64,000 nt of DNA, taken from Opisthorchis felineus. Its lineage: Eukaryota; Platyhelminthes; Trematoda; Opisthorchiida; Opisthorchiidae. Positions 25,166-38,100 of the stretch are shown here, piece by piece (position 1 is the stretch's first letter; every line of letters starts with the position of its first letter). The position numbers and the translations under genes were made by a program. Below the pieces are notes generated by a model that worked only from the letters and a program-made list of their open reading frames with translations, was not told the DNA's origin and did no database searches. The stretch covers positions 126,625 through 190,624 of the forward strand of contig SJOL01006389.1 of NCBI GenBank assembly GCA_004794785.1, read 5' to 3'.

Positions 25166-26357
25166 TTAAAAGAGTCATTATCTGAACTGTTTTGGCTGCA
25201 AAGATAACTGGTACGATTACCGATGCCATTATAAAGTGCGCTTTGGCAACCGTCGTAATATCTGCATTACTGGAGTGAATCGCAAGCCATTTTTTTCAGA
25301 TTGGTTTGTCGTTAGGTTTACAGTGTGATTTACGACTGTTGTTTAGCTTGTCCTGGCAGCACGCACGATTATGGTAAATGCTATCGCTGTCCCATGTTTA
25401 GTTTCGGTTAGAAAATCGAAGGTGTTGTCTCTGGTTACTTGTGACAGTCCAACCACATTTTAATCAATGTTCTTCGATTAATTCAGGGCCGCATAATAAA
25501 AGTACCGGTACTGAGCATGGCTATGTCATATTTTTGTGTGGCTAATTCTCCGCGTCAAACCATTTTTTATCGAATAAATCCACAGAGTAAGCACGTTTGT
25601 TGTCATACAGTTATTTGGCCGAATCAAGCAGCATTTAATAGTTAACCACAAAGTCAAACTGTGTTCTAATCGTGAACAAAACTATTGCAATTACGAACTT
25701 ACCTTGAGTATGTAGTCGCTCAAAAGCGAATTTCAGTCACCAAAAACTAAGAACCAATCATGATTTTGGCACAAGTTTCCCCATGTACATGAATGTACTC
25801 GGGTGCTTTTTCAACTGTCACAATCGCGCTACATAAAAGCTTACTGATTAGCCGCTTACAGGCTAAAAATAATATTCAAAATGCTGGTTCTGACATCATC
25901 TTTGCGCTCCAACCAAGTCTTGCAAGGATTCCAAAGTTAACCTCATTTGTTTTATCCTACAACACATTCAACGCAGGCGAACCAACCTTACAGTCTTACT
26001 AAATACTTGAAATGAAACATTTACACTTTTCTTGTCCGGATGTATGTGTGAATCAAATTAACGTGGATAGTAGGTTTCTTACCTAGTGTGACAAAGGGAG
26101 CACAGTTGAAAATCCACAATGCACTTGGAAGTATCCATCGAGCACCGTTTGTTCTAGTTACTGAAAAATCAGTTCCTAACTACGATTTTGCATAGACCCA
26201 GTGATTTTCTGCGACCTTACTGTACCCTAAATTTCCTAACTACTAATGACCAAGTAATCGATGAATATCAGCACTACTGCAGTCCGATTGGATGAAGTCA
26301 GCACAGTTGAATAGAGAATAAACAAACACGGGTACTCGGAGCGTAACCATACTTTCG
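25166..26357. other. No supported gene
   Basis: AT-rich sequence without a recognisable gene or repeat. Confidence 0.5.
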
Positions 26358-26508
26358 CTTTCTTGAAGGAAACCACTTATAGGGTTGCTGAAAACTCTCC
26401 GATAGCCCACGACTGGTTTCACCATTCTTGGGGCTCATCAGGTTGGCGAAGTCCCTGGGTGTTTCAGTTGATTCTCTTGTTAAAACCAAATTGAAGCGCA
26501 AATTGGAG
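26358..26508 (-). repeat. Hammerhead repeat family B, copy 2
   Basis: On the minus strand, 26405-26447 gives core CTGATGA, stem II GCCCCAAGAATGGT, GAAA, CCAG, UC and GTGGGC. Stem I GCCAAC/GTGGGC keeps five of six pairs. Stem II pairs GCC or ACC only weakly (GGT) and the CCGG palindrome is altered to CCAG. The repeat continues into a short remnant of repeat C (TTCTCTTGTTAAAACCAAATT) with an internal deletion relative to copy 1. Confidence 0.75.
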
Positions 26509-27362
26509 CATGTCGCGAATACCTAAAACCTTACTTTGCCACAAGTTCAGGCTTGTGAGTTTGTTGTTAGCTGGACAGCATAAGAAAAGGGTCGGATAAG
26601 CCACAGTTAACGCAGTAAGTATAACTGATATGAACAATCATGTTGCCAGTTATTCCGATAACAGCATTCTGGCAATAGGTTTATCTCATTGTGTGAGACA
26701 AATATTCTTATGATGAAAGCTGTTGCATTTATGCTAGATCGGTGCAAACTCTTTGGTATTTCGCACTTTGACTGCTGTCTAACTCCAATTTCGTTGAATT
26801 ACTCGGTATACTTGGTTTTCGTTGTTTTGTTCGCTGGGCTTGGCAAAGGTTTGTCACCAATCAAAGAGATATCGTTAGTGCGCATCTGAAGGCCATATCC
26901 CTAGTCTTTCTCTCAGTCAGTTGAGTCGCTCCTGCGACACCCAGGTATTTGATGAGTCTGATAGTATACTCTGGACAACTTTCGCGACCGCTTGACTCCC
27001 AGTTTTTGTTTACGCGCTTTTTTGATCACAACCATTTGACTGGATTCATCATTGATTAGGTACGCTGGTTATTTCGTTTTTATTACGGATCCATTTGGTA
27101 CCGCCGCATGTCACTAACTGCTGAGACGTGGTGAATGCCGACGACAGTTGTGTCCCGCCTCAGGGTAACTGAACAACTCTTGACAAATTGCGTTTTATTT
27201 ACCTTATAAATCATTGCAGCCATGGCAACTGGAGGGCCATTGTGATAACCAAATATTTTCCATAATTTGGTTTATGCTTCTCGACGAAACATATGAGTTT
27301 AGTTTAGTAAAGTTAACTGGGGGGATACATGGTGATTCCTATTAATGGAATATTGAGCCATA

Positions 27363-27505
27363 GTTTCTTGAAGGAACACCACTCACGAGGCTGCTGAAAA
27401 TTCTATGACAGCCCAGAACCGGTTTCGCTCTCCTTGGGGCTCATCAGATAGGCGCAATCCCAGTGTCTCCGTCAGCCTTATGTTCTGCTTGGACCCAAAC
27501 TGTAA
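27363..27505 (-). repeat. Hammerhead repeat family B, copy 3
   Basis: On the minus strand, 27411-27453 gives core CTGATGA, a GCCCCAAGGAGAGC stem-loop, GAAA, CCGG, TT at the cleavage position and CTGGGC. Stem I has five pairs with one mismatch next to the core. It starts with TTTCTTGAAGGAAC like copy 2 and ends in GTTCTGCTTGGACCCAAACTG like copies 1 and 5. Confidence 0.75.
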
Positions 27506-30500
27506 GAAATTCAAAAACTACACTCCTTTTGGCGGCAATTTGATTTTACTAGAAGACTCAAATGAATCCCAACTGAAAATAACAACTAAGGCAAGTGGTC
27601 ACGCAGTCTTTTGATTACCTTGTTTTGCTTTCATGGGTTCATTCAAAAACCGACTACCACGTGTCGTGTCTTCACTTTTTCGGATCTCTTTGGTCTTATT
27701 TAGCATATGTAGGCAATTTCAGGGACACAAATGAAACGCAGCTGGCGCTGTGTTCGCCTTGTTGTCAGTTGAATGTAGACCTATTCAGACTTCTCACTAG
27801 TAGCGACCCACGTGAACGTCCAAAACGGGGACTAACGATGGGCCGACCATCAACAAACGACAATATTTTCGATAGAAGACATGAGTAGTACGCAGATAAT
27901 TTAGTTGTAAACCAGAAATGTGCTGTTTCCTTCAGGTGCTAAACGGATAAATTGCCCTCATTTCGCTTCCAGACATTCCAATACACATATCATTTCGGCT
28001 GAGTTCCTTTTTGTTGGTAAATGCAGTAATCCGTCGACAAGAACACATATGCACGTCTCTTCACAGCAAAGGCCGAGTCCATTTTAGAAGGGCGAGAGGT
28101 ATGAAGTATCTGCTTTGTCTTCTGCCCCTGATTAAATGGGGTCTAGTTCTGAAACATTTTAATAAGTCAGCAAAACGTACCTTTATGCTTGTCCTCGGGG
28201 CCCGTCTCTCCAATGAGAGTAATTTTTGTACTGACTAGCGAACTCAAATAAGTGGCAAAAGCGAGAGTAACTGTGTGGTAGAGATGTACACTACGACATC
28301 ACGAGAAAATGGTAGTAAAAAACGAATTAATGATGTATCACATGGTGCTTCATCTCACCGTCTAGCATTTGCAAGGGCATCAGTAAACATGGCAACTGTG
28401 CTACGTGTTCGAAAATTAGATTGCCAATAGACTAGTTCAAGTCACACCCATAAAATGTGGCGGTGTAACTGTATGATGTAAGAAATGTTAGAGATACCAA
28501 CTGTTTTTACGCGACATTTGACTTGGACATCCAGACGAATGGTGAAGTGCATAACTACTATGGTGTTTCCTCCTGAGGAGCGACTTCGCCAAATCTGGAA
28601 CCCGCGAATGTCTTTTCCATAGATGTGATGGAATATTATGAAGGTATGATGTGAATAGGATATCCCTCATCTGTCGTTTAGTGGTTGAGACTATTCTAAC
28701 TGCCAGAAACATTTCCCTTTTAAATTGTCCAGCCAGAATTTCGAGTGTTCCTCAACTTTATTCAGCTTGGTCTATGAGACTTGGGGTTTAGCATGCCGTG
28801 TTATCTCAGTTTGCTTCACATCTTTTCCACGTCTTTGAAAATTGGTATAATACCCCTCTCCAAAAGAGCACCCTGGGGAGTACCAAGATGTTTCCCTAAC
28901 GGGGATGTTTCTTGCCTTGCGCGGTCGTTTAGGGAGAATTCAGTCAAGAGTGAATGTTTTCAGCAGCCCCCTATACTTGGAAAGGAAATAAACAGGTCCC
29001 ATTCGCACGACCTTTTGGACAGAATCCAAGCCATTCGTCTGTGATATTTTGCTGACCCATTCTTGTTCACCATAGCTTAGCATCAGTCACGTGGGCGAAA
29101 TTGTGACTTGCCTTGCTTGCTTTATCCTGTTTTCCACGTAATTATGAGGATATCTGCTTCACTACCATTTTTTTGCAGTATCAACCTGTGCACCGTCTGA
29201 ATGTCGTCCTGCCAGGTCATATCAATCTGGTGTGACTATGCTCGGCACAGCCCAATGCACTTTCCTACCTACGGCAACCAGCAGTCGCATTGTTGATAGA
29301 CTCAACAGCAGCCAGATGGATTCTGCAAACTGAACGAAAAAGCCAAGGTGCTCTCAGGCTATCATTGCACTGAGCTCAGGCAGATAGACCGGCCAAACAG
29401 TATTACTATGCTGATGCGCAAGTCGCTGAAGCCAAACTGTTGAAACTGCGCTACTGTAGAAGCAGTGGTGCAGTCTAGAGGTGCAAACAATCAGCCCTAA
29501 TAATCCACCCGTCGATATTCATAAGCTAAGCTAGAAGGTGACATTGCACCATCGACTGTGGTTTGTGTGCCGTCAACCGACCATGCCAAAATGTCACGAG
29601 CGCGCACAACTAGCCAGAGTTATGCTGTACGCTCCAACAGACACAATCACAAACGAATCCATGGATTCGATTGGTCAGTTCACAAGGAAAATAGGCATAT
29701 TTCTGCCACAGAGAATATTCCATTCATCCACCCTAGCTTGATGTTCCGTTATCTGAACGAAATTCAAGACACACGTTCTGATGTGCACCGTCTGTTAGTG
29801 AAATCAGAAGTTCTGATAACCGATCCAGTTCTGTCAACGTCAAGTCCATTATCATTGCGGTGTATGGGGTAGTGCGCTCGGGCAGACCGATCGTCCTAAC
29901 AGAATCGCAATTGTGCCAATAGTTTTGCTGCATGCGTATAGTGACGTTTAATGAGTGAGTCGTGAGGTGGATTTGCAACATCCACAGAACCTCTGTTCGG
30001 AATGTTTTGGAAATTTCTCGAATAACGGGTGACCAGACAGACTGATGTACAAGGTGACTCTTCATTACTATCCTGTGATTCAAACTGAATAGGTACATAT
30101 GCTGATGCTCCCGAGCTGAATGTTTACAACCACAACAGATTACAGACCACTCCTTCATGATTACACTTCGTGATTATTAAAGACTGTTTAGAAGCTGAGC
30201 TGTCACTAACAGGTGGTCAGGCACTTATGGGGTGACAATCCTTCATCGGCAAAGGAAAGGGGTCTATACCCCTCAATACTTTCCAATCACCACTGGTGTT
30301 CGCTTTGCACCAAGCAAGCTGGCACGCAAAGGCAACAGAACGCGTACTATACAAGCATTTGCGCGCACTGGGTACGTTCTGCCAAAGTACAGAGTCCTCA
30401 GCAGGACAGCGAGGTTCTGCCGGCATTGAATACAGTCCTTGCACAGAAGACGTGACACCTCCCCAAGGTAGTTAGGGGCAAGAACTCCGGAAAATTTTGT

Positions 30501-32454
30501 CAACCCAGTTGGTGGGAAAGACGCAAGCGGACCTCAGTCATGCTACGCAACGATAGTTGCTCCAACTAACAGCTTGCTATAGTACTGTCTGTTGATATTC
30601 ATTCAAGGTGAGCAACAAATCGGATAAAATTAGGCCAGGCGAAGCAATGCATGCATAGCGAAAAGTTCAAACAACTTTGAGCTTTTGATACCCGATCGAG
30701 GTTCAGTTGCTATAACACCTGTGTTAAGCCAGGTAAGCAGCACTCAACTGATTCGGTCATCTGATCACGTGTCACGCACAAGCACATGAATTTTACAACG
30801 ATCAAACGTTTTGGCCAATGGAACGCACCTATTAGGCGTTCCGCAGGAGAGAGGAATGCACAGATCCTGTAGGCGCATACTCCGTGCGTCTGGGGGATTG
30901 TGCGCTCTAGCCAGTTCGGGGATGTTCGTTCTGGACTGTGACAAATCGAACGACTCACTCATTCGTCGGAAAGTCCGTGCTTGCGTTCCATGGGCTCAAA
31001 CACGATGCACGCACGCGTCTTCGACCCATGAACTATTGCCAGCGAGCCCAACCTCTAGCAAATTTGTGTGGGCGTGAGAGATGGGCATAATCAGAGCGGC
31101 CACGTGGATATGCCCGAGCCACTGGAACAATTAGTGCAGACGATTGTAGATGGGGGGTGGGAGCAACTTCGATAGTCTGATGAACCGTGGTGTTCAAGAG
31201 TTGGTTGGACATACGGCTAAACATGCAAAATCTACTCCACTCCGGCAAACGATAAATTAGCTGACAGAACCGTATGGCTGTGGATGGTACTTGAGAGAGA
31301 CCATCTCTGTGACGTTACCGAACTCGCTTGCTTTTCTTCAATTTTGCTACTGAAGAGCACTGAATAGGCAGGAACATTTATCGGAGATGAATCGTGGCCA
31401 GATATACAAAATCACCTACTGATAATATTCCATAAGGTGAAACACGGTGACTATTGTACTAACTTCTTCTTTTCCGTATTAAAAAATCTTCACAAAATCC
31501 ATAAGATTAAAATTCAAGTGACCCAAAAAGGAATGCGAAGAAGACTCGACACGAAGTAAACTTACCACCAAGTGCGTCTGATTTGTTGCACGAAGCCCGA
31601 AGCGCGTTGCATTACCTCTCCTCTTGATGAACTACTAACCTGACGGTGTGGCACTCTCAGTTTCCTTTCAGGCTATCTCACGAATCGCTTTGAAACGCCC
31701 CGTGAGAAATGTCCCACCTTGATACAGAAAAGTTCCACGCTGTCTTTTCAAATGTACGCATCCAGTAAATAAAAACAGAATACGGTGTTTCAGATAACAA
31801 AATGTACCATCACCGATTGTTTACCAAACCTCTCTGAAACGATACCATCACTTTCATTATTGTCATCTAGCAATCGCACATACGAAGCTGATTAGCATGG
31901 CGTGAAGCAGTGAAGGTTCGCAGACGGTGCAGTCTTCTAGTTGGTTCACTTTTCCACGGCAGCTTGACTACTCGTGAGTAGTGTAACAAAAAGGTAAACG
32001 ATTTTTTTCCATTCGGTGGTGATCGCAGTGCTCCCCTAATGATGGACGGCCTGGGGAACAGGGTATCCCCCAACACAAGAGAGAAAAACCTTTAGTGTCT
32101 GAGAATTTATTGCAAGCAGTAACCGAGGCACTGATGGAAAACTGTTACGTCAAATACGTCTACATATCTGCTATTTTTTCACCGTACCGGATTTCACTCC
32201 AATTGTTCAGCGGAAAACCAAGAAATAAGGCTAGCAAAGCGATCAGCGGGCATCAGCGGTGAGCACAGGTCCGGCACATACCGAGGGGCGTGCTAACAAC
32301 CCTGGATGATAAGTCAATCAGCCAGGTGATGCAGCCATATTCTCAGTTGTAGGTGTTTGCGGGATTTGTGAAGTGAACGCGTATATTTAGAATTCCTATG
32401 GTGGGGAGCGGCTGCAAGGGCAGATCGGCTCAAGACTTGGAATGCATACATTTC
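27506..32454. other. No supported gene
   Basis: No exon, RNA gene or transposon protein could be identified. The longest frame (141 codons, 29733-30158 minus) lacks recognisable motifs. Confidence 0.5.
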
Positions 32455-32725
32455 GTAGGTTACCACGTGTCAATCACCATGTGATGTGGATTCTATAATT
32501 GGAGAATGAAGGGCGCTATATCCTGTCTAAGTGCGAGTTAATCACACTGCTGATCAGCTGGTTGTGGTCGAACGGTTTGGCCTTTAACTAGTAGCCGAGG
32601 GGTCGTGGGTTCGAAACACCCTGGCGACTCGTGTGAGGCGCACTGCAGATTATTTCCAAATTGGGTGATGAAGTGACTGGGTAAAACCTTGATGGGACAC
32701 CATAAGACACCTGTACTACCTATGG
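32455..32725 (+). repeat. tRNA-derived repeat (SINE-like) family 2
   Basis: A tRNA-like promoter is visible: A box TGGTCGAACGG (32565-32575) and B box GTTCGAAAC (32609-32617), 44 bp apart as in a tRNA. The flanks on both sides match the degenerate copy at 24946-25165. There is no poly-A tail and no clear target duplication. A SINE or tRNA-headed non-autonomous element is the best reading; the parent tRNA was not determined. Confidence 0.55.
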
Positions 32726-33066
32726 ACACGATAACCAGCTGAATAGTTGAAGATAGCAGTGGTTACGAAATAGAAACACGTGAGACAATGGATGAACCCG
32801 CTACAACCGTTTGGGATGCCCGGGTAATAAAGAGCGCAAGGTAGGACCAGCGGTTTACAAGCTGACAAGACTCGACAGACCGTCCTCCACGCAACCAGCT
32901 GGGCTTTTCATCGTAAGCAACCTTGAGTTTTGATTATCAAATCAGCAACCTCCGTTTGTTTTGCTGTAATACAAAACAATCAGTGACTCTGAACTATGAC
33001 CGACGGACCGAAAACAGCGCCTGGATAGCGGAATAATCATTAGAGAATACATTCGAAGCATAAGAA

Positions 33067-33110
33067 GAATATTGTACCAACTGAAACATGAGGCGGCCAG
33101 CATCGATGAC
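33067..33110 (+). repeat. Uninterrupted relative of the R2 insertion site
   Basis: AATATTGTACCAACTGAAAC and the following ATGAGGCGGCC match 5177-5208 to the right of the R2 element almost base for base, but no R2 sequence adjoins. It shows that the R2 target lies within a dispersed repeat. Confidence 0.65.
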
Positions 33111-33767
33111 CTAAGCTCAGAGTGGTCGACAGGATCAGCTTTCATGAGTCCCCCGAAAATCAATGAGGTATTTCCAGCGCTAGTTTAGTGATTACGACAA
33201 ACTGAAGTTAGCTTGTAGTGGATTCCACTAACCTCCAGACTGCTTCAAACTTTGAATATTTTGTATTGTTTGTTTGAACCGACCTGGCGTTGAGCTCATT
33301 GCATCACCTGCAAAAAATGCCCTTAACCTGAATGGTAAATCTAATCCTTCTGGATCCAATTACAGAGGCCAGGCCACTACTCTGTTTGCATTTTTTCAAG
33401 AGGCAACAGATTTTCGTCGCAATATTGCCTGCATGAGATAGGCCTCACAAAGTCACATGGTAAATGCTTTCTGATTCAAAAACAGCAGCATCATCCTCGA
33501 AGAAAAAGAACACAATGCCAATTCCGTTTACTACCGGCCCAAGTCTTTAGTTAACTTTTGCGCATAACGATGGATGTCGACAGCACTGCAGCTAACTTAG
33601 CTCAAGGAAATGACAGGGTCCTCGTGACTCGACTTGGGTTGTAGCCTAGGTTACTGGCTAAAGAGAGTAAGCAAGAACATAGAATCAGGTGACGCCCGGT
33701 GACTGTGCACTTACTGGGTTCGAAACAATCTTACAGATCCCCCAGGTGGAACACCTTTGAGCAATGG
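33111..33767. other. No supported gene; possible tRNA-like remnant
   Basis: A B-box-like GGGTTCGAAAC lies at 33716-33726, without a matching A box at the right distance. Nothing else is recognisable. Confidence 0.4.
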
Positions 33768-33990
33768 TCATGCATAGAGCGTACGATGGTGTTCCCCATC
33801 GGGCAAATTCACAATACCTCCAGGAGCGATACCACGGAAAAAAGTCTTCTTGGCCTCTGCTAAATCGCAGCTAGGGAAAACGTTGATGCGCCCACCCTTG
33901 GGTGATTGCTGGAGATCCCAAAGACCAAAAGTGGTATCCTTTCTCCGAGGGATTACTGAAAATGTCATCGTTGTTCCCTCGTCAGTTATG
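33768..33990 (-). CDS. Possible 3'-terminal exon of an unidentified gene
   Basis: About 73 codons are open on the minus strand, ending in TGA at 33768-33770. They could follow an acceptor ACTCGTATAG at about 33990-34008. The peptide has a natural look: blocks such as TTFGLWDLQQSPKGGRINVF and GIAPGGIVNLPDGEHHRTLY, rich in Gly/Pro turns and without low complexity. I do not recognise the family. It lies about 1 kb beyond the dynein gene stop on the same strand, so it could be an alternative 3' exon, a nested gene or a gene fragment. No poly-A signal is obvious. Confidence 0.35.
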
Positions 33991-34767
33991 AACGTTTGAG
34001 CCTCCTATACGAGTCCAAATAAGTAGCACAAGAATAGTCATCCGTTAGATTCCAAGGATAGTCGTTATAAAAAGTTCATTAGGTTGACGTAATACTTTAT
34101 GGTATTGTCACGATTGCATAATACTACTTATCCTACAGAGCTTCCATACAATACCCTGACAACTGTTCTGAATACCTGCAAACAACTTAGTTTTAGCTGG
34201 CCATGTGAGAGTATGGCGTGAGAGATCGTTCGTACCAGTCGACCCTCTGAAAAAGAAACACCCTCATGGAGGAATTTAATCGGTATGCCCTGAAAGCATT
34301 CTATTGTGAAGAGACTACCGTGTGTATATGTAGGAAACAGCTGCCAGTAAGTTTTGAGTCCGCTTCACAGAAAAAAGCGTCCTCTGGTAAATTTTTCCCC
34401 ACCTCTCCATCTGTTTAGGACAAAACGTTTCATTTTTTAAAACCATGCTCACTTAAATGAAGCCCTGGCCTCAATATCATCACGAGAAGACCGTGAGACA
34501 GTTTGCACACCTCCCTGACCTCTTAAACTCGGGAAAAACCCAATCAATCAATTTATGACTGCGGTGGAACGAAGAAATTCTTGACACAAGTCCACAAATT
34601 TCATGAGAGTGCACTTGAACTACTGCTCCGAACACCCTAACCCAGAAGGCACATGCACAATGGTTGCGAAGTAGAATCAGCGCCCGTGACACTGTCAGTC
34701 AAATCAATGTAATAAGACAAACCCGGGTGTCCCAATTAAACAAACACCAGAAAAATGTTGAGGAAAG

Positions 34768-34773
34768 TTTAAT
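34768..34773 (-). promoter_or_regulatory. Possible poly-A signal of the dynein gene
   Basis: ATTAAA on the minus strand about 215 nt beyond the stop codon at 34987. It is the first common variant seen downstream; no AATAAA is nearby. Weak support. Confidence 0.3.
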
Positions 34774-34986
34774 AATGCGCGCTTACATGAACTATAAGCG
34801 AGAAGACAAGGACTGACAACGTGAAATATCTCGACAACGAGGCAGTTGCAGTGAAAAAGTCGCGGCAATGCATCGCAGTTTGTTATGAGCGTTTGAAGTC
34901 ACAAAAACTCGGAAAGGATATACGCACGACGTTAGGTGATGATGACGTTGCGGTAGGAATGCGGTCACTGTTGAACACAACGCAGG

Positions 34987-35138
34987 TTATTCAGTGGGCG
35001 GTTCAGTGGTTGGTGCAGGTTCTTCTGTCGGGGTGGGTTGTGTCTTCGGTACTTTGCTAGCTTCCAGTGCCTCTCGAGAGCTGCGGGCCAAACGTTCTAA
35101 TTCTGTTTGAATATCTTTAGGTGACATTCCAAGTTTAT
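34987..35138 (-). CDS. DYNC1LI: Dynein LIC exon 10 (C-terminus)
   Basis: [20 protein letters not shown], then a Pro/Thr/Glu-rich end and TAA. Acceptor CCGCGCTAG. The ELERL block matches the conserved short helix after the adaptor-binding segment. Confidence 0.93.
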
Positions 35139-38100
35139 CTAGCGCGGAAAATCGTACAGGAAAGCAGAAACGAGATGAAGATAGGATTAGCATGTGGAAT
35201 CGAAACACACAAGCATGCATCTCAAATGAACAAAGGTGACCCGTGTAGAGTATGGACCATGTAGAGTTCAGCTGCTGGAGAACAAACCCGACCTACTGGA
35301 TCTGGAACAGAATTCCCGAAGAAACTGACGGAATTAGTCTTTGACGAGAAAAAGACAAGTACTCAAGTGATGACCGAAGTACAGAACTCCAGGGTTTTGA
35401 TTTGGGGAGCATATACGGATGCACTGTCTAAACTACCGGAACTCATGCGCTGAGACGGAACCCTAGTTCGGTGCCACGCTGTTGAAGGCAAAACGACAAA
35501 CTCGGGTATATCTCATCTATCACCAAGTACAACACACACCGCATCCAACAATAGGAAGATAAACAAATACGTATCAGTGTACTGAGGAGGAATCCATAAA
35601 TTCACCGAACACATCGGAGCGGAAACAACTGTCTCTTGATCCGTATTTAGAGACTAATCGAATAAGTTCTGAAAAGCGGTATGTCACAGCAAATTCGCAG
35701 GAGAGTTCGGCTAATCGGGCATCGGAATGATGAATCCATCGATCCGGGAGTAAAAGCAAGTACACAACCATTCGACTAGCCTGATTCTGAACCCTTATTA
35801 AGTATATAGCTGAGGTGAGATGGCTCAGTGGTTAGAGCGCGAAATTACTGACCGGAAGGTCCGTCGTTTGAATCCGACCTCTGCCTCTCGACTTCCCGTG
35901 TCTAGGCTTCGGCAACCTGGCACTATCCCAGCCCTCGTGCTTCCTTCGGGTGGCATGGCAGCTAGGCACCGAAAGGGTGTTACAGCTGAACGATATAGCT
36001 GAGTCACTGTGGGGAGCAACATTTTCGCTTCGGAATCGTTCAAACTCAAGTGAATGGAGAAATCATCCTTACCGAGCAATTCCAAACAAATAAACTTCTC
36101 GTGACTTCTCAACAAAACACCCACCGTACAAAAAACGGACAAGCCAAACAGCAATGCCGTTTTGACTGGGTACGATACCCATTCATCACTGAGTTTGCAA
36201 TGCTTAAGCCTGCTTAACGGGAACGATGGGTTCCCGACTTATCAGTGATGGGTGTTTGAATCTCAAAGTGAATCGTTCTGAAACTATAATGAAAAATGAG
36301 TCGAGAGTGAAGCGAATTGGACGTGTGTGTACTGATTAGGTTATAGTGTTGAGAGTATGACATGAATTCAGCTGTATTTTTCGATCCATTGGATGTCGCA
36401 TAACAGACCCTGTGACGGCCACGTACTATACGTTTTTATCAGTACCTGTGACAGGCATGAACTGTGTGAGCTGTTTACGCACCAAACATGCACTCAGTAG
36501 GTAAGCGCTCGCACATTCAAATGCATGTATAGGTGAGACACAATTAAGGCTGATGTCCTGACTATTTCAACGAAGTTCGCGGTGAAGCACAATTTTCTGA
36601 CGAAGGTAAGTGAGGCAGTCCGGGGATTTGTTGGTACCCACATAACCGTCAACGTAACATCTAAACCACCACATAATCATATGTATTATCCTGTTTGTAT
36701 CGATTATCCATTGTTCCCGGTTCGTCGGTGACTACAGAATCAGGCCCAGTCGTCAAACCAGCTGAACAAACGATCGCAGCTACATGGACAACATGCAAAT
36801 GGGTTGGGACCGGAAAGCGACGATCATGCGGTAGGCTCGAACGGGATGACACTTCACCGTGAAGGCACAAAGATTTGTTTGCTTATCCAAACATCAGAGC
36901 TTCGTCTAACTGCCCTTATTTGATCACTTTTACAATTGCCTCACAGCAAGTGTTTGGATACGATGATCAACTAGTGAAAGAGTGACCTTCCTTTGGATGG
37001 CTCACAAACGAGCGGCAGAAATTGGTCTGTCGGACAGAGCACACACCGCACAGCAAAACACTGCTTCTTCCAATGCATCTGTCCAAGGCAAACGGTCCAA
37101 AAACTTATTGCAAACGTGAGAGGGAAATGCGACATTCTGCGGCCTATGGCTTCTCACGAAGCCGTTCTTAAAGGACGGTTTGAAGCAGAAAACTTGGGAA
37201 ATTTGTAATTTCGTTACAGGGAGTTCTAGTGAGCTTCAGTAGTACAACACTAGCGTAAGCAAATTTAGTACCCTGGAAGAAGTAAACATGCAAACAGACA
37301 AATGGGCTAGGCTAAGACCAGCTTCGGAATAACAGAACCCTACTCACCAGCTCCTTGGGGTGGGGCAGATGGGCTGGATGCGCCGACACCGGGGACATTC
37401 GTCTTTTTGTTCAGTAGACTTGTGAAGAAGTGGGCAAGAACACCTTCAGAAGCCCGAGAATTCGGAGCAGAACTAACTGGTGCGTTGCCAACACCTGAAG
37501 CGGCACTCGGTGGAGTGGGCTGCAGAAAACATGGACCACAAGGCAGCATCGTCAAAGTACATGCTGTATCAAGAATAATAAAAGGGGGCAAGACATGCAA
37601 ATTTTGGCTCCTATTTTATTGTTCGCGTGTACATAGGCTTACTTCAATCGTATGTAGTGGTATATTCGCTGTCATAAGTACATAATAACCTGGATTATCC
37701 GCACCCTGGTGTGTTCTAGATGCCCATTGTCAATCCCAAAGATAACGTACTGAGAAATACTTAATTGAGTTATCTAATCAGTCGTTTTCAGCTTTTCCAT
37801 TCGGGATGGACAAGAGCCGAAGAGTATTGGCCTGGGTCCATCAAGTTAATGGCGTCTTATCCCATCACAATAATGCCGACATACGTTGAGTTCAACGCTG
37901 CCTGAGAGCGTAGGCACTTTGCTCTTGACCGTTTTCCCTCGGAATATACAGCCCTTTTTACAATAAGTCCTCATACCTTCCCATTGTTTGCCAAGACTTT
38001 TGCCCTCTGGTGGAAAAGCAGTTAAACACTAGCACTCAACACTCAATACTAAGGTGCTGCTGTTCATTATTTCGATTGCGAAGAAGTCTGACTGAGTGTT

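Noticed and set aside
29733..30158. 141-codon open frame on the minus strand
   Set aside because: No domain or family resemblance, and short competing frames on the other strand. Treated as chance.
36210..36520. tRNA-like strings (GTTTGAATCTC, CAGTAGGTAAGCGCTCGC)
   Set aside because: No complete cloverleaf, and A and B boxes are not at tRNA spacing.
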